Shown here: piece after piece, positions 37,401 to 51,162 of the stretch
Layout of the letters: the number at the start of each line of letters is the position of its first letter
Position numbering within the stretch: position 1 is the first letter of the stretch
DNA from: Eopsaltria australis
Taxonomy: Eukaryota > Chordata > Aves > Passeriformes > Petroicidae
Assembly: GCA_034509425.1 (NCBI GenBank)
Contig: JAVTVJ010001699.1
Span: 186,001-250,000 of the forward strand
Length of the DNA: 64,000 bases
Direction: 5' to 3'
Made by a program: the position numbers and the translations under genes
The notes under the pieces: model-generated
The model's input: only the letters and a program-made list of their open reading frames with translations
Database searches by the model: none
What the model was told of the DNA's origin: nothing

Positions 37401-40400
37401 TCAGGATCTGAATGGATGGCAAGAAGTCTGTATTACAGAGCTGAGAGCATCTGTGTCTGTGCTGGGATATCTGAGCTGTTATGTCCCTTAATGCATGAAA
37501 AGTTAGACTGATGGGAAAGTGCATAGTGAGTAGAAGCACTAAAACATCATTAAGAAGAGACAGGCAAGTGGATGGTTTTAGGGAGACATATCCTAACTCA
37601 CCAGACTTCCACGGTAAACATTTGTTAGGGAGTGTTGCCTTCTGAAGCTCTTCAGAGTGGCTCAGTAGCCAAACATGTTACCAGATTTATGATGTTTCCT
37701 AAAGTTAGAACAACATGTATTTTCATCTTATAAGGAATTATTAGTAATAGTCTATAGAAATTATAGCATTCCTTGGCTTTCTTTTTCTAAAATAGTATTT
37801 TGTAATTATAGGTTTTTAAAAACTAGAAGAGAATGCTTACTATTTGCAATTCTCACGATGACAAATGTAATTCTCCTCCTACGTCTATTGAAACTCAGGT
37901 TAAGGTCTGCTTGTCTTCAGCTTGGAAGGGACCAGTTTAAAACATAAAGACCTCTTGAAAATCTTGATTGGTTCAGGGCTCTAGCTTGCAGTTCATGGAA
38001 TCTACTGAAATCAGAGATGATTATTTAACCCTATGACAGATGGAGCCAGGATGTCTGTATCATCAAAGAGAGGAAAAATGAAATGTGAGTGAGCAGAGGA
38101 GTCAGTAAATATGAGAATAATTGGAGTGGGCATGCTGAGGGGGTAAGGAAGGATACATTGCTGACACTTTTTTTCAACCATCAGCTTTGAAGCCAGCTAC
38201 TGGTCTGTGTAAGTGACCTCTACAGCCTGAGCTGAAAGAGGTTAGAGGGTTAAATAAATGCACAGTTCAGTATAAACCTTTCAGGAACACCTATCCAGAG
38301 CATTTTTTACAATGACAAGACAGTTGTGCTTCTTGCAGAAGATGAAATAAATGATCTGAATTTGTCTTTTACAATTTGATCTTGGTAGTAAGCTGGAGTT
38401 TTTAACACACATTAAGGGTTTCCTCTGGCTTTTTTTAGTAAGTACACTCATCTGGTTGGGAAAAAAAGTCTTGATTAAATATAGAATTAAATTTTGTATC
38501 TTTGAAATGCTAAATGTTGTTCATTACTGGGAACATGAAGCAGTTAAGACAGCTATGGACTGGACTCAGGCAGTCAGTTTATAACATCCTTTTAACTATT
38601 GGAGATGGTGCTTAAAACTAATTACCTAGTCTATAATACTCCCACCACAAGCCTGTTCCAGAACCTTGTTTTTTTGGTATGGTAGTTGTAGATGGTCTAC
38701 CAGTTTCCAAAGTAAGTGATTTTATAGCCATTATCATCAGTATCAGCCTTTTAGCTTAAATGATTCCTGTCTTTCTAGAGTTTGTTGCTACAAAGTAATT
38801 TTTAACGCTCAGGGCTTTTGTTGATGTTGGTACATCAAACAGAGCAGGTTCTTCTGTTTTTCTTGCAAAATTTAGAATTGGGTCTTTCTCTACGCAAGAA
38901 AGATGGGCTAAGATAAAGCATAATGTTGAATTAGAGCAGGAATTAGGACAAGTTGAGTGAGATATACTGGGAACTGCCTTCTGGATAATGAAGGCTCTTG
39001 TACCATCTATTCAACGTCCCTCCTTTCTGGTGTATGGAGTAGACAGAGGATTCTTTTTCTTTCCATTACATGGATGTCAGTACCTGTCTGTGAAGCCTCA
39101 GGTGGAGTGTTTCTGTTGCCCTCTTGATAATGCTGTGGAGCTCAACAACCTCCTGTTAGAATTAATGAAAAATATTAGTGTAATAAATCTAAAAATCACT
39201 GCTATTGATTCCTGTGAAATACGTGATACCAGATGATAAACTTTGAAGTTGGGTGGTCTTCAATTTCTTTTTAAACTTTTATTGGACCAGTTTTATGCAT
39301 TATTTATACTGAGAAAAGATGAGGGAAGTTGAAAACTCAAGTAGCCAGGAGTTAAGGAATTGTCAGACTTCTAAATTTTATTCATGAACATACAGCATAA
39401 TTTGGCCTTCAGTAATTGGACTAGAGCTGTGAGATTTTGGAGAAAAGGCGGTGTGGTCTGTAGAGTTGAACAGATGATGCTAGATTTCAAATTGCATTGA
39501 AAAGAGAGAACTACTGGATTGAAGCTTTTTTAGGTACTGCTTTGGTTTTTTGAGCAGATGTTGTGTGTTTGTCCCTTGGAATATTTGCTTCTAAGTTTGC
39601 ACCATATCTTGAGATGGCATAAAATACATCTTGAGAAGCATCTGAGGGATAGTATTTAACCAAATTACTGAAACCGTTTTTGATGGTTCATATCTTGACT
39701 TTCCAGTTTCTCAGTTTAAATTGTCTGCTTACAGACATCCTCTTCAGTTTATTGTGGAATTGGTTTAATGTTGCTTTGGACATCACAAGGGACCTGGGGA
39801 AGGCTGGTCATGGGTGTAGTATAGAAAGTGTGGTGGAGACTATCAGCAGGTGCCAGAGATCCTCCTGGAGCCATGATTTAGGGTTTGCTGCACCTTTTCC
39901 ATTGCAGCAAGTTAGCTGAGTCACCTGCCTGTGTGTACAAGAGTTATGTGAATTCAGATGGTTATGTTTGTAAAGATGAAGCAGGCAGATTGCCTAAAGA
40001 GATCTGGTAAAGGAAGAAGATTCTGGCAGCAGGTGTGAGGTTAGGCTACCTGGAACTACTTGTGAAGGAAAATGTTTTTTCCCCTCCTTATCCCAGCACA
40101 TTAAAAATATACAGTGACCATGTGCTGTCCCTGTTCACATTCTCTGTACCTCCCACTACAAACATGGATTTAGGAAAATGGTTCCCTTCACAGGCCCTTG
40201 CCCTCCTGGTTTGAGAACTAGAGGTGCTAGGAGGGGCTTAGCCAATGGGCAGGTTCTCTGTCCTGCAGCTTTCAGCTGCCTATCTGCACTTGCTTGACTA
40301 CTGCTATTTTGGTTAGCAGAAGAACATTGCCTAAGATCAGGGCTTCCATTAGTAGTTAAAACTGATTACTGTTTCAAGAGCTAGTTAATAAAAGAAGGAG

Positions 40401-42687
40401 CAAAAATCAACCAGAAAGCTTGGCTGAATCACACAACTTTCACATAGATAGCTTTGCTCATGATGAGCTGAAAAAATAGCTCCCTTAAGGTATCACAGAA
40501 GGTAACACTTGAGGGTTTTATTTTTCTTTTCAACAGTCAGTCTTGAGTCTTTAAAGTTAGCTTGAAAGGATGTGTTTATTTTTCTTGTAGAACTTTAAAT
40601 CTTCTCTACTAAACAAACATATTGAACTCAAGGCCACTTACATCGTAAACTTCTTGAATTATCAGCAGAGCAGCATGAAAGATCTCCATTCCTGTCCTGA
40701 TAACAGTGATAGATGTGAGAGACCCCAAAGAAAAGCCTATTATCTGTCTTTCTCTTTTTATCAAAGAAGCAGAGTGCCCCAGGTCAATTCTGGAAGTTAA
40801 AAAAAAAAAGCAAAAAGCAATTAAGTATTCATTACTTGTGCTTGAAAAAATAATTTGCACTATTTTTGGCAAAAGAAAAATGTTTTTGAAAACCATGCTC
40901 AGAAACAAGACCAGTTGCTGTGTATTATATTTACTGGTTTTAATGAGGGCAACTGAAGGGGAATATAAGCTTTTTTTTCTTTTTTTTTCTGTATGTCTGC
41001 ATGAGTATAGTTATTTCACAGAAAGATATTTTGCCATGTAATCTTCCATGAATCATCATAGATTTATAAAGATAGAATTAAATAAGTGAGAATGTTTGAC
41101 TGCCATAAAGGCAGTGAACTGAGGACCTGGCTGGTGAATTAACTGCCGTTTGAATTGGAAGATTTATCAAGAAATATGTGTTTTTTTAAATTCTGTGCAA
41201 TTTTGGGGGTTTATAACCACAGTAACATTTTGCAAAAGGCTAAAAGTCCAGCCAAGTAATGTTTAAGCCAACAATATGTGTCTAGCATGACAGCAGTAGC
41301 ACTACTGAACTCTTTTAATGAGTTTTCCATAAGCCACTTCCTGATTTTTGGTGGTCATTGTAACTGCAGAATTTATTCCCAACATCCATTTTATTTCAAA
41401 TAAGAATCTTTGAACACTGACGAGTAAGTAGCAGCATCTTTTTAACCTCATCAGTGATATAATTTCATTTAGGAGATCAAAACATCAGGAAAGCAAAAAC
41501 TATATTAAAACCAATCAAATAACACACAACTGTGCTGAATCTCTTAAAAAGCTAAAAGTGCTTGTAAAGGAAATGTACCCTTGAAGTGATTTGCCAAGAT
41601 CATTGCTTTCTCTGTGTTAAATGGATTTTATCACAGCTAGCCACCTCAAAAAAAAGTTTTGTATGAAAATGAGATATGGTATCTGCCTTTCAAGGATCAG
41701 GTGAGGCCACAGCTTTTGAATTTAAAGAACTGGTAACTGACCTAGGGCTACACTGGTAGAAGGCAAGCATGCAAAGACATGTTTAAGAGTTAAGATTTTG
41801 AATGGTATTTGAACTCTCTAAACATTTCCCACCATCTGAGCTGGATACAACCTCTGACTAGCTGCAATGCTGTAAAGTAAGACTAAAGATGGTCCAAATT
41901 AACTTAATTCTACTAATTCTAATTTTTGAACTTAGCACACAGTTTTTGTATCTCAGCAGGGGAGACCAGCTGCTCTGGAGTGATACCTTGCAGTTGCTTG
42001 ATACCAGAGGAAGGACATGAATACATCCAGTATAAGTGACCTTTAGAACCTTTTAGCTTGCTGTTACAGACAGTTCAGGCTTATCTTAAACTGTTAATTG
42101 AGAAATTTAATTCCCTGTTCTAATGGCAGTCTTCCTCCCTCCTCTTTACTTGCACCTTCTGCAATCCTCTTTTATGATAATATTGAAGTTCAGGCTTCTG
42201 TTTTTAAATAGAGGAGCTCGAATGGAGGTACCCTGAGTTATGGATAAAAACATCAATGTATTCATCCTACAAGGTGGTGCTTGAATTATTCTTTTCAGTG
42301 TTGAAAGAGATTCCTTTGAGAACCTGATGTGGACTAGAGCTGTGGATCTGCTCTCAAAGAAGGGGACAGTCTCCATGTCCTGCAGTGTCTGAAGGTGCTT
42401 TGCTAGACATACAAACAGTGTTGTTTTGGAGTCCCTACTGATATGTATTTATTACACATTTGACAGCTGTGAGGGGAGAAAATCCTGGACTTAAAAAGCT
42501 TCAATAGTTTTAGGTGCCAAAAAAAGTCAGGCAAATTTAGATTTATGAAACACTGTTACCTTTCCTGAAGCTCTGCCCTTTAATAAAGATTTCTGTTTCA
42601 TGGATCCTGGATATTATATTCATGGATCTTTAAGTCAGTACTGCAGCTGTGTCTGAAGAACTCTTTCAGAAAAAGTGAAATGTTTTG

Positions 42688-42702
42688 TTTTTTTTTTTTT
42701 TT
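42688..42702. repeat. T15 run
   Basis: Fifteen T residues precede CCTTAG, giving a good-looking but probably unused 3' splice site. The downstream sequence carries no PDZRN4-like coding. Confidence 0.85.
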
Positions 42703-45700
42703 CCTTAGGTATATTATAGATTTCTGGCATTCTCATTTTCCAGAGACTTGAAAGAACAACTTTTCCTGCTGGCACAAAATTTTTCCTTCCTAGAGCCTTC
42801 ATTTTTTTAGGGTAGCTGAATCAGAAACATTGTGCACATAATGGACTGGTAGTTATGCTGAGTAGCAGGTGCTCAGGAAGGGAGAGCAGCACGCCTTGTG
42901 CTTGATGGTGCAGAGGGCACCTTCACAGAGCTGCCATCAATCTGGGCAGGACATATGAACTATAATTTTAACCAACAGACAAATGCCTTGGACACTGTTG
43001 TGGCATGTACAATGTAACCTGAATACACCATGAATAAATTGGGTTTGGGAGAAGGAGCTGGGAGCACACATTTCTCATTTCAAGGGGAGGGAATGGGCAT
43101 GGGTATGGGTTATTTGACATAGAAGAAACCTGCTAATGAGGCCCTAAAATGCCCATAGGCTCTACCTTGTCTTTCTAATAGAAAATTCATGCCTGTGGCA
43201 ATAATTTGAAGGATCCTGGGATCTTAGCTGGAAAGTGAGTTGCCTTTTCCTGTTCTCTCATTGCTGTTCTCTCAGGCACATTTGTGTGCCTTGTGCCATA
43301 AGTGGGGGGAGGGGGCTGAGATGTCCTGCTAGGTCTTGGCTCTTTTCATAAATTTGCTTCGTATTTGAATGTTTTCAAAGTGGTTTGCTGCTTTTGCAAC
43401 TTTTTCATAACTCAGCGGCTAATTTTCCTTCATCTGTGCTTGTGTGGTAATCAGTTTCTTGATGCACCCATGGAAAAGGCTGAGTTCATATCTTTTGCAG
43501 TTGACTGACGACCCTTTTTTTTTCCTTAGGACTAATCCAGTTCTTTAATGAGTTGCCAGAGGATGTTTTAAGCACTCCTTGTGCCAATTTCTAATAACAC
43601 TATGTGTTCTTTACTTGCAACAGCAAGTAAGCTTATCTTTATTAGTCATGAAGAAGTTAGAAATATCCTAGAAATTAATTCCTACTAATACTCATCCTGC
43701 CTCTCCACCTTATTGTATCTCTCTGAGTGTGCATGTTCAGCCTATTCAGCTGTTGTGCAAGCTGCAAAAAGACACAGACTGTCATAGTATAGAACCATAA
43801 TTATTATCAAAATCTGTCTAGGAATAAGGGGGGATCTGTAGGATTGTAAACATAATGTTCATGAATCATTGCTTGCTTTAGCATTGTCAATATTAGCAAT
43901 ACTGTTCTCTACAGCCTCTTATGCTGTTCCTATGTTGCCTGCATATTCCTCCATGAAGAGGAGAGGCAAACAAGAGATTCTGGTATCATCTGCACACATC
44001 TGCATCTCTGCTCCAACATGACCAATAATGCAACATGAGTTGAAACAGAATTTATCCGTGCTCATGTCTGTCGGTGTCATGTAATCACAAATCTATAAGT
44101 TTATTTTTAACTCCCAAAGTAGTGAGTTGAAAATGTTTTTGCAATTATTGAAAATAAAATACAATCATATGATTTTATTCTTCGTTTATGTTGATTTTTG
44201 GGGGTTCAAAACCATTCCTTGCTGTATTGCTGTTCAAGAAAGGAGGTTGAAGGTTAAAATCTTGGGCATGAACTATAGCAGTCAATAGTGAAGAGTTTCT
44301 GCTGTGGTTGACTACGGTCCAAAGAACTTACAGGTTAGCTTTTAGGTACCACAGTGCAAAGGAATAATGGTTTGGATGCTAAAAATATATAATAAAACTA
44401 CTAGAGGGTGTACAGGAATCCACAAAATAAGCAGTGACATAGCAATGTATTTACTAACCCTGTCTGAAGGTCAGGGAGTACAATTTTTTCTGTTTGCTCT
44501 GTTCCTGTTTCAGAAATTCCTGGTTTAGTTTTTCTTTCTTACTCCTCTTAGGAATAGTTGCTAGTATGTAATGCAGCCTGCTTATTTTTCATCCCTGCTT
44601 TGAATTTTTCCATGCCATAAAAATTTCCAGGTGAAGACAGCAGCATGTTGTCTCTCTACAGCCACAGAAAGTGCTCTCCAACTTGGGCCAGAAGTTGGCA
44701 TCCATGACTTGCTGTTACTTTTGAAAATCAAGGGACTGAACAGTCTACTGCAGTAGGAGTTTTAGCAGAGTGTCCACCAGGACCGTGACCCTGCCCTGCA
44801 CCCACTTCCCACTTCTGTGGTTTCATTTAATACCTGTTGCTTCACTCTCTCTTCTAAAATGTCAGCACTGTAATGTTGTTTTATGTAGTTTCCTGACCTC
44901 AAACTGGAAAAAACTATTAATCTTCTGGTTATTATTATGCTGCTAACTCACAGCAGTTTAGGATATTGCTAAATCCTGCTGCTTTACACGCCCTCTGGAC
45001 TCTTTTGTCTTGTTGTTGACCACTTCTAAAGGTGCTGGCTTCTTTCCCTCTCCTCCCTGTTTGAGTGGCCTCTCACCCTCAGATAATCCTCCTTACTATC
45101 CTACTTGCTAGTAGCATAGTTATATTTTGACTTTTTAAGAACTGTTGCTACTCTTACATCGTGAGTCAACATTTGAAAATCTGCAGAGCATCTGTCGTTC
45201 ATGTAATGTCTTTGTTTTGATTTTGTGATCAACTTTCTGTTGTGATATTCAGAAGCACCTCCAACATGATGGGGATTCCATGGCAAGGTGCACAGAGAGT
45301 GTATCTGCCCATTTGTCAGCACGGAGACTTTTTCTTTCTGTGTTTGTACAAGATCTTCCTGACAGTTTTTCAGCGCCCACTAATTGAACAGTTAAACTTT
45401 CAGTGACTATTACATGAGAGGGATGAAAGAAGTACCCCAAGATGAGGACTAAGAAAGAGAAGTTCCTGGAGCTGAGGGAATTGTTTTACTGTCTTGCTCT
45501 CTTTAAGGTCTGGAATTTAACTGCATGTGTTAGTGGAATCCAGCAGGTGACCCCAGCTGGGATGTGTCTGCTTATGGTACCCTCTTTCTGCCACAAAAAT
45601 ATATGATCATATTTTTCCATCCCTCTTCTGTTTTTAACTTGAAGATGCCAAACTAATGCCAATTGCTTTGGGCAAAGTACAGTATTTTGTGTCAGAGGGG

Positions 45701-47439
45701 GACACAGGAAAGGAAAGACTATATTGGCATGCAGTATACCATCTGTGATAAAGACCTCTGGCACATGCCACTTGTTCTGCAGCTGTGTTTTGGATGCCAG
45801 TGGCTGTGGGATGGGAGATGAGGTAGGAGCACATGGTCAGGATCTGACCCTACCTCTTTCTAGGTGGTGTCTGTATGTGCTTGTTTATTGTTTGGATAAT
45901 TATATAAATGCAGTCATGCAAGACACGGAGCATTGGAGCCTCTTCTGCTCTTTCTGCCTCTTCTTCATAGGGTTTTTCAGACTAGTCCTTTGATCTAATA
46001 CTTCTTGGATGCTTTAGAAAGAAATCCTACAAGAAAATCCTTGATTTTTCTCAAGGCCTCTGTGACATTTCAGGTTATCTTATCTTGAACTAGTCCCCTT
46101 TCTTCCGAGGATTCTTCACCCATGCCCATTACTGTCCATCACGTAGCACTAACCCTACTTCATACTTAAATTCATTCTCATGCTGTCACAAACAACTTCT
46201 GAGGAAAAAACCCAAATAATTTCTAAGACACTCTGATAACTTTATCCGGGTTTCATCTAATGAGTTTCTCTTTTGTTTTTTTCCAGTTTAAAGCTTTTTG
46301 CAGTGATAAAGGTGATCGTACAAAGTTCGCTGCTCACAGTGACCAGATTTTTTCCAAATCTTACTGAACGACTCAAATATTTTTCCCCCAGAACAATACA
46401 GCAATAAATCTCTAACTTCAGCACCTACCAGATGAAAATCTCATCGTACTTGAATGAAATAACAAAAGATTCCTGCGTGATAGGTTGGTGTTATTCTTCT
46501 GTCAGAGTCTGGAGACAGGCAAACAGGATACAGGGGTTTTCTGTAGTCTGCAATGAGCAATTAAGCTGTTGACCTTCTCATGAGAGTAGAGGCTGTCTGA
46601 CAAGTTTAGTTCTTCCCCAGCAGCCTTCTCAGGAGCATTGCTGGTTTGAGCTGGGGACATGGAGGGGCTATGGAAATCATCTGGTTGAGTTGTACATCTC
46701 CAAGCCAAAGCAACCTTTTCTCTATACCTGCAGAGGGCCTCTGGTTGGCCTTTATGAGCCTTTTTGGCCAGGACAAGGGGTGGGAGACAAGGGGTGGTTT
46801 TACAGCAGATAATCCTATACTTTCATGGATCAGGAAGGCACTCTCAACCTTTGTGTACGTGGAACACAAGGGTGTGTGTTGGGCTTTGTGTAGCCTGGGT
46901 CGCGTCATCTGGCAAGTAAACAGCTGAGCTGAGCATTCAGGCCTTTTGCAACTCAGTCCTGTGCTGTAATTGCTGCTCATCACCATGCCTTTCATTGCTG
47001 GCCAAATCTGTAGCTTAAATCCCTGTTGCAGTATTTCTGGCTCAATTTTAGTAACTTCATGTTTCTCTGTGAGTGTGAATCCATGGCCTTGTGTAGAGAC
47101 TTCAAGGCTCTTGCAACAGTCATCTTAAAGCCTAAAATGATTATCCTCAATGCTACAAGATGTTTTTAATCATATATTGAGCAATGTGCCTGAGTCCTCC
47201 ACATTCATGCCGACTCCTATATGAGGTATAATGCTGCTCCCCATAGTAATTCCAGGACAATGGTAGTCTGGGCCCTGGCAAAAGCCCTTGGAAAACAGCA
47301 GGTTTGGGAACTTGTCTTTCCCATCTCTTAGATCTTGGTATGCTCTCTTACACATACCAATAGCACTATTGCTTCTGCCTGGGTTTCTCTTGAGGTATTA
47401 AAACCTAAATGTTTTGTGATGTTACTTTTTTTTCTTCAT

Positions 47440-47720
47440 TGCTGAGAAAATTCATAGCAGTAGACATGCAAATAAGAACTGGTCAGAAATTAAATAAACC
47501 TTTCTATTGCTTTATTTAATAGAAATTATTAAGGGTTGGGGGCTATTTCCGGTACAGTGAGACTCTTGTGGGTTTACTTTTTTTTTTAATGAAAATGGCA
47601 TGTAATTAGAGTTTTGTTCACTGAAAATGTGACTTCAACATGATTAACTCAGAGAGTTAATCTTACTGTAATTAAAATGTACCCTTTTTTTTTTTAATCC
47701 AAAGTAATTTTGTAATTAAT
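47440..47720. promoter_or_regulatory. Candidate regulatory element around a 21-bp inverted repeat
   Basis: GATTAACTC-AGA-GAGTTAATC at 47642-47662 is a perfect inverted repeat with 9-bp arms and a 3-bp centre. GTAATTAG lies upstream (around 47611) and two further TAATTA-like strings lie downstream (around 47668 and 47713). The arms resemble GTTAAT half sites of HNF1/POU-homeodomain factors, though the spacing differs from the HNF1 consensus. No coding potential. Confidence 0.35.
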
Positions 47721-48404
47721 AGCATTGACCTCTGGGTATGTACAGGTTAAATGAAGGAGAAAAGTACTATAATCCTTGTAAAGAAACTAAGAAGTAAGGA
47801 TGCATTAGAGGAAGAAACAGTAACTCTTGTGCTGGCAGAAACTCTCAGGGAAAGGGTTTGTTTTGTAACCCCTGGCAGAAGGAAGACAGCAGCTCACGAG
47901 GTTTTAGAGTTTGAACCATCTCTGAATATTTCAGCTGCATGAAGGGCTGGCGTTTATCCATTTGCTAAAAGATTTTACAGATGTGAGCTAGGCAGGACTG
48001 TTGTTTTAGGCAGCCAGGAAATGACCTGTATTAGAGCAGGCAGTTAAAGAAGAAAGATGTGAGCGAGCTACACTTCTCTGGGACAGCTGAGGGGCTGTCA
48101 TTCTGAAAGTTAACCTTAACCTGTTGAAGTTAAGCAGATCATCCCATCTGGTGTTTGTATATGATACTCCTGAATTTTTGCTAAAGCGTTTGAAAGTTGT
48201 CATAAGTGTAACTTTAAGCTGCATGAAATCTAAGAAAAGCTGGATGATGTCACAGCATGAAATCTCTCTGCAAAGACAGAGATGCAGTACATCTGCATGT
48301 ATTGTAGCCTACTCAGGGTGTAGGGAAAGTTGCACTGTGATACTGCTAGTCTATGACTAGACTTGACACATTTTAACAAGCCCTGAAAATATTGTTCCAT
48401 ATGT

Positions 48405-48424
48405 ATGCATAAATGCATGCAAAT
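48405..48424. promoter_or_regulatory. POU-dimer-like element with overlapping octamer
   Basis: ATGCAT, a 2-bp spacer (AA), then ATGCAT again, running into a perfect ATGCAAAT octamer at 48417-48424. Palindromic ATGCAT pairs bind POU-factor dimers (the MORE-type element) and ATGCAAAT is the classic octamer. Occupancy is inferred, not shown. Confidence 0.35.
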
Positions 48425-51146
48425 GTTCAGGATGGAACAGGGAAAATGCAATTTGTTCATGTAGCATTTTTTATAAATGGGCTAAGGTAGCCTTAAGCAA
48501 AGGGAGTTCCAATATTAAATTAATCACTGCCACTTTAGACATTCTTTTTTGTTATTTTATACTGTTAAGTACCTAGATATTATGATGGTAGGTTGTGTTA
48601 AGGAGTGCAATGTGCACTTTTTTGATGACTAAAATGAGCTATAACACTTGATAAGCAATAATTAGCTGAAGATGCCAACAGATGGAAGAAAGTCCAAATT
48701 TTAACAGAAAGGCAGATCATAAACACGGCAGAGACCACCTGTACTGCAAGGAAGATATGTATCTATTCAGAGTTTAAAAAGTTTGGGAAACATAGCATAA
48801 GTGATAAATATAGCATAAAACTGTCCTCTACAAGTTGATTTGCATCTTGCCAGTGGTAAACCTAACAAGAGTTACATTCATGGTCAGGAAATGTTTATAA
48901 GCCACAGTTTAAATAGAGGCGATGTGTTTTGCTCATGTGTTCTCTGGGAGTGTTTTGAAACATTTGTTTTAAGTCATATTAAAGTAGAAGAGGTGTTTTG
49001 CTGTAGGCTTTTTGCTATTGTGCATTCTCATCTCACATGGTGAATTCTTTGATCCCTTGATACCAGTAGAAATCATGTGCTCCACAAGGTGGGATGAGAG
49101 GGTAGAATCTCATTGTCATATTTAGTATGCACCTCAGGGATGTCTTACCTTCCTTCATGAATAGTCTGCTAATAAGCTGCTGTTAGTGAGAGCCTCAAGG
49201 CCATGAATACTTCTGTCACATGGAGTCCATATAGCAGTGTCACTTGCTTTGACAAATCTGCTAAGTTTGGTGGTCTGACACAGTCTTTAGTGTGGTGCTT
49301 TCATATTCTGTCATGTTGCAGCATTTAAGCTGAACTGGCTGTACAATTTGCATCATTTTTTTGCCTTTTTTTATTGCAGGAGAGAAATAAATAATCCAAG
49401 TTAAAATTTAAAATTCCTGTTTAAAATATTTCCATAAGTTCATACTACTAATTTGCTAACAGGAAAGGCTAACTAAATTATTTCCTGTCAAGCAGGGAGC
49501 AAATTTTCTGCCTTGATTCAGTAGTCCAAGGTAAACAAGGTATGTGCTCTCCATCTGCATGAATTCAATGGATTTAGCAAATGTACCATCAAGAGTCAGT
49601 TGTGCTCTCTGTACCAGCTGTGTGCGTGCTCCCAGACTACAGTAGCTGCTTTTCTAGCCAGCCTCACATGCTGCCTGCTCCTGCTGCAAAGCTTAACTTG
49701 GCTGAAGTGTGTCTGTTTTGATCACTAACTGTGTGCCCCAGTTATTCTTTTGTTGCTGGGCCTTTGTTTCAGAATTTGATTTGTTTCTCTGAATAGAGGG
49801 TCCCCACAAAGCCAGAATCAGAACACCATGGTGGCAGCTGCCAGAGCTTGGCTCATTATCAGTGCCCTTACCTACAATGTGTATTTTCATAATAATGGCA
49901 GCTGATTAGTTATAGATACATCCTGTTAAATAGCTTGAGGAAATCCATCCTGTGGGCTTTAACTCAGAAACCATAATGACATGTTTTCACTTTATTGAGC
50001 ATTTTAGAAATATGTTATGAAGTCAGCAATAAATTAAGGTTTGTTAGTTTACAATTTACTTTTATTAGTCATTATTTTTTATTAACTTATTTTTTGCACT
50101 TACTACAGGAAAAATATTGTGTTCTAAATGCATTATGAACTATTTAGGCAGTATTGTTTACTCCAGAATTGTTAAGCAGTCTGGATTCATCAAGATATAA
50201 AATGTGTGATGGGGTTGTTTTGGTTTTTTTGGTTGTTTTTTGTTTGTAGTTTTGTTTTGTTTTTTCTTTACACATTTTAAGATGAAAATTGCTCTTAATT
50301 CCAAATTGGGAATCTTAATTGGAGCCTATGGTAGCCCTTTCTTCCAACTGTATGAAAGAAGTAACAACCCATTTGTGCCTTCTGTATCTAGTGGGATTCT
50401 ATGCACGTCAGGGGGCCCTGTTTGTCACCACAGCTTCATATCTCTGAAGTTCAAAGAAAAATGCAGTTAATCAAATCCCAGACCGCTGACTTAGAGCTAC
50501 TGTGTTTGATTTCCATCAGTATTTATGGTTATGCCATTTCAGTGGCATTGTGTTTCTTACAGCTATTGCACATTTCCCCAATATTCAGTTACTGCAATGA
50601 CACTGAAGGTCAACAGATAAGCTTTCACTTATGTTCTCTAAATTGGGAAAACAAATAAGAGAAAGGGTTTCTCTAACTCAAATTGGAACATGCAAGAACA
50701 TATTGAATGAAGTATGTTATTATTATTTTATAACCTTAATCATGGGATTTGTCTCTCATTAATTTTTACTGAGACTCATGGCTATGGTTTTGTAGATACA
50801 GGCAAAGTAGTTTAAGTAGCCAGAAGTCAGTGCCCCCTTGAGCAGTAAGCCTTATGGCCCTGTGGTTGGGACGCAGGAACTGGACTTAAGCTCTCAGGCT
50901 AGATTTAAATGGCAGATTCTCTGAGTATTTTCAATTCTCTCTTAAATACTGTGCAAGCTTCTTACAGTTATAAAATGAGGCAAAATCCAACATGGATTTT
51001 TAAAAGTGTTGCTGGGTTTCAAAAATATAGTAAGTGTACACAGAAGTGTATTTTTTCTGATTTTCAGCTCCCTCTGTTTGCAATCTTACAGAATACACAT
51101 AGACATTTATTGGCTTTTATTTTTTTGTTGTGTGGCTTTATTTGGT

Positions 51147-51162
51147 GGGGGGGGGGGGGGGG
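51147..51162 (+). repeat. G16 homopolymer run
   Basis: Sixteen consecutive G residues are followed by AAGGAGGCTGGAG. A run this long could form a G-quadruplex on the + (transcribed RNA) strand within PDZRN4 intron 3. Its exact length is prone to sequencing error. Confidence 0.9.

Noticed and set aside
37915..37985. Possible CR1 fragment (CTTGGAAGGGACC)
   Set aside because: Only one short block resembles CR1 and the flanks do not continue the match.
42688..42780. Strong-looking 3' splice site (T15 then CCTTAG) as a possible exon 4 start
   Set aside because: The sequence after the AG has an early stop and does not encode the expected VNG-containing PDZ1 continuation.
46606..46995. 129-codon minus-strand frame, checked as a possible retroelement or pseudogene
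   Set aside because: I could not match it to CR1, retroviral or host protein motifs, and the opposite strand is open over the same stretch.
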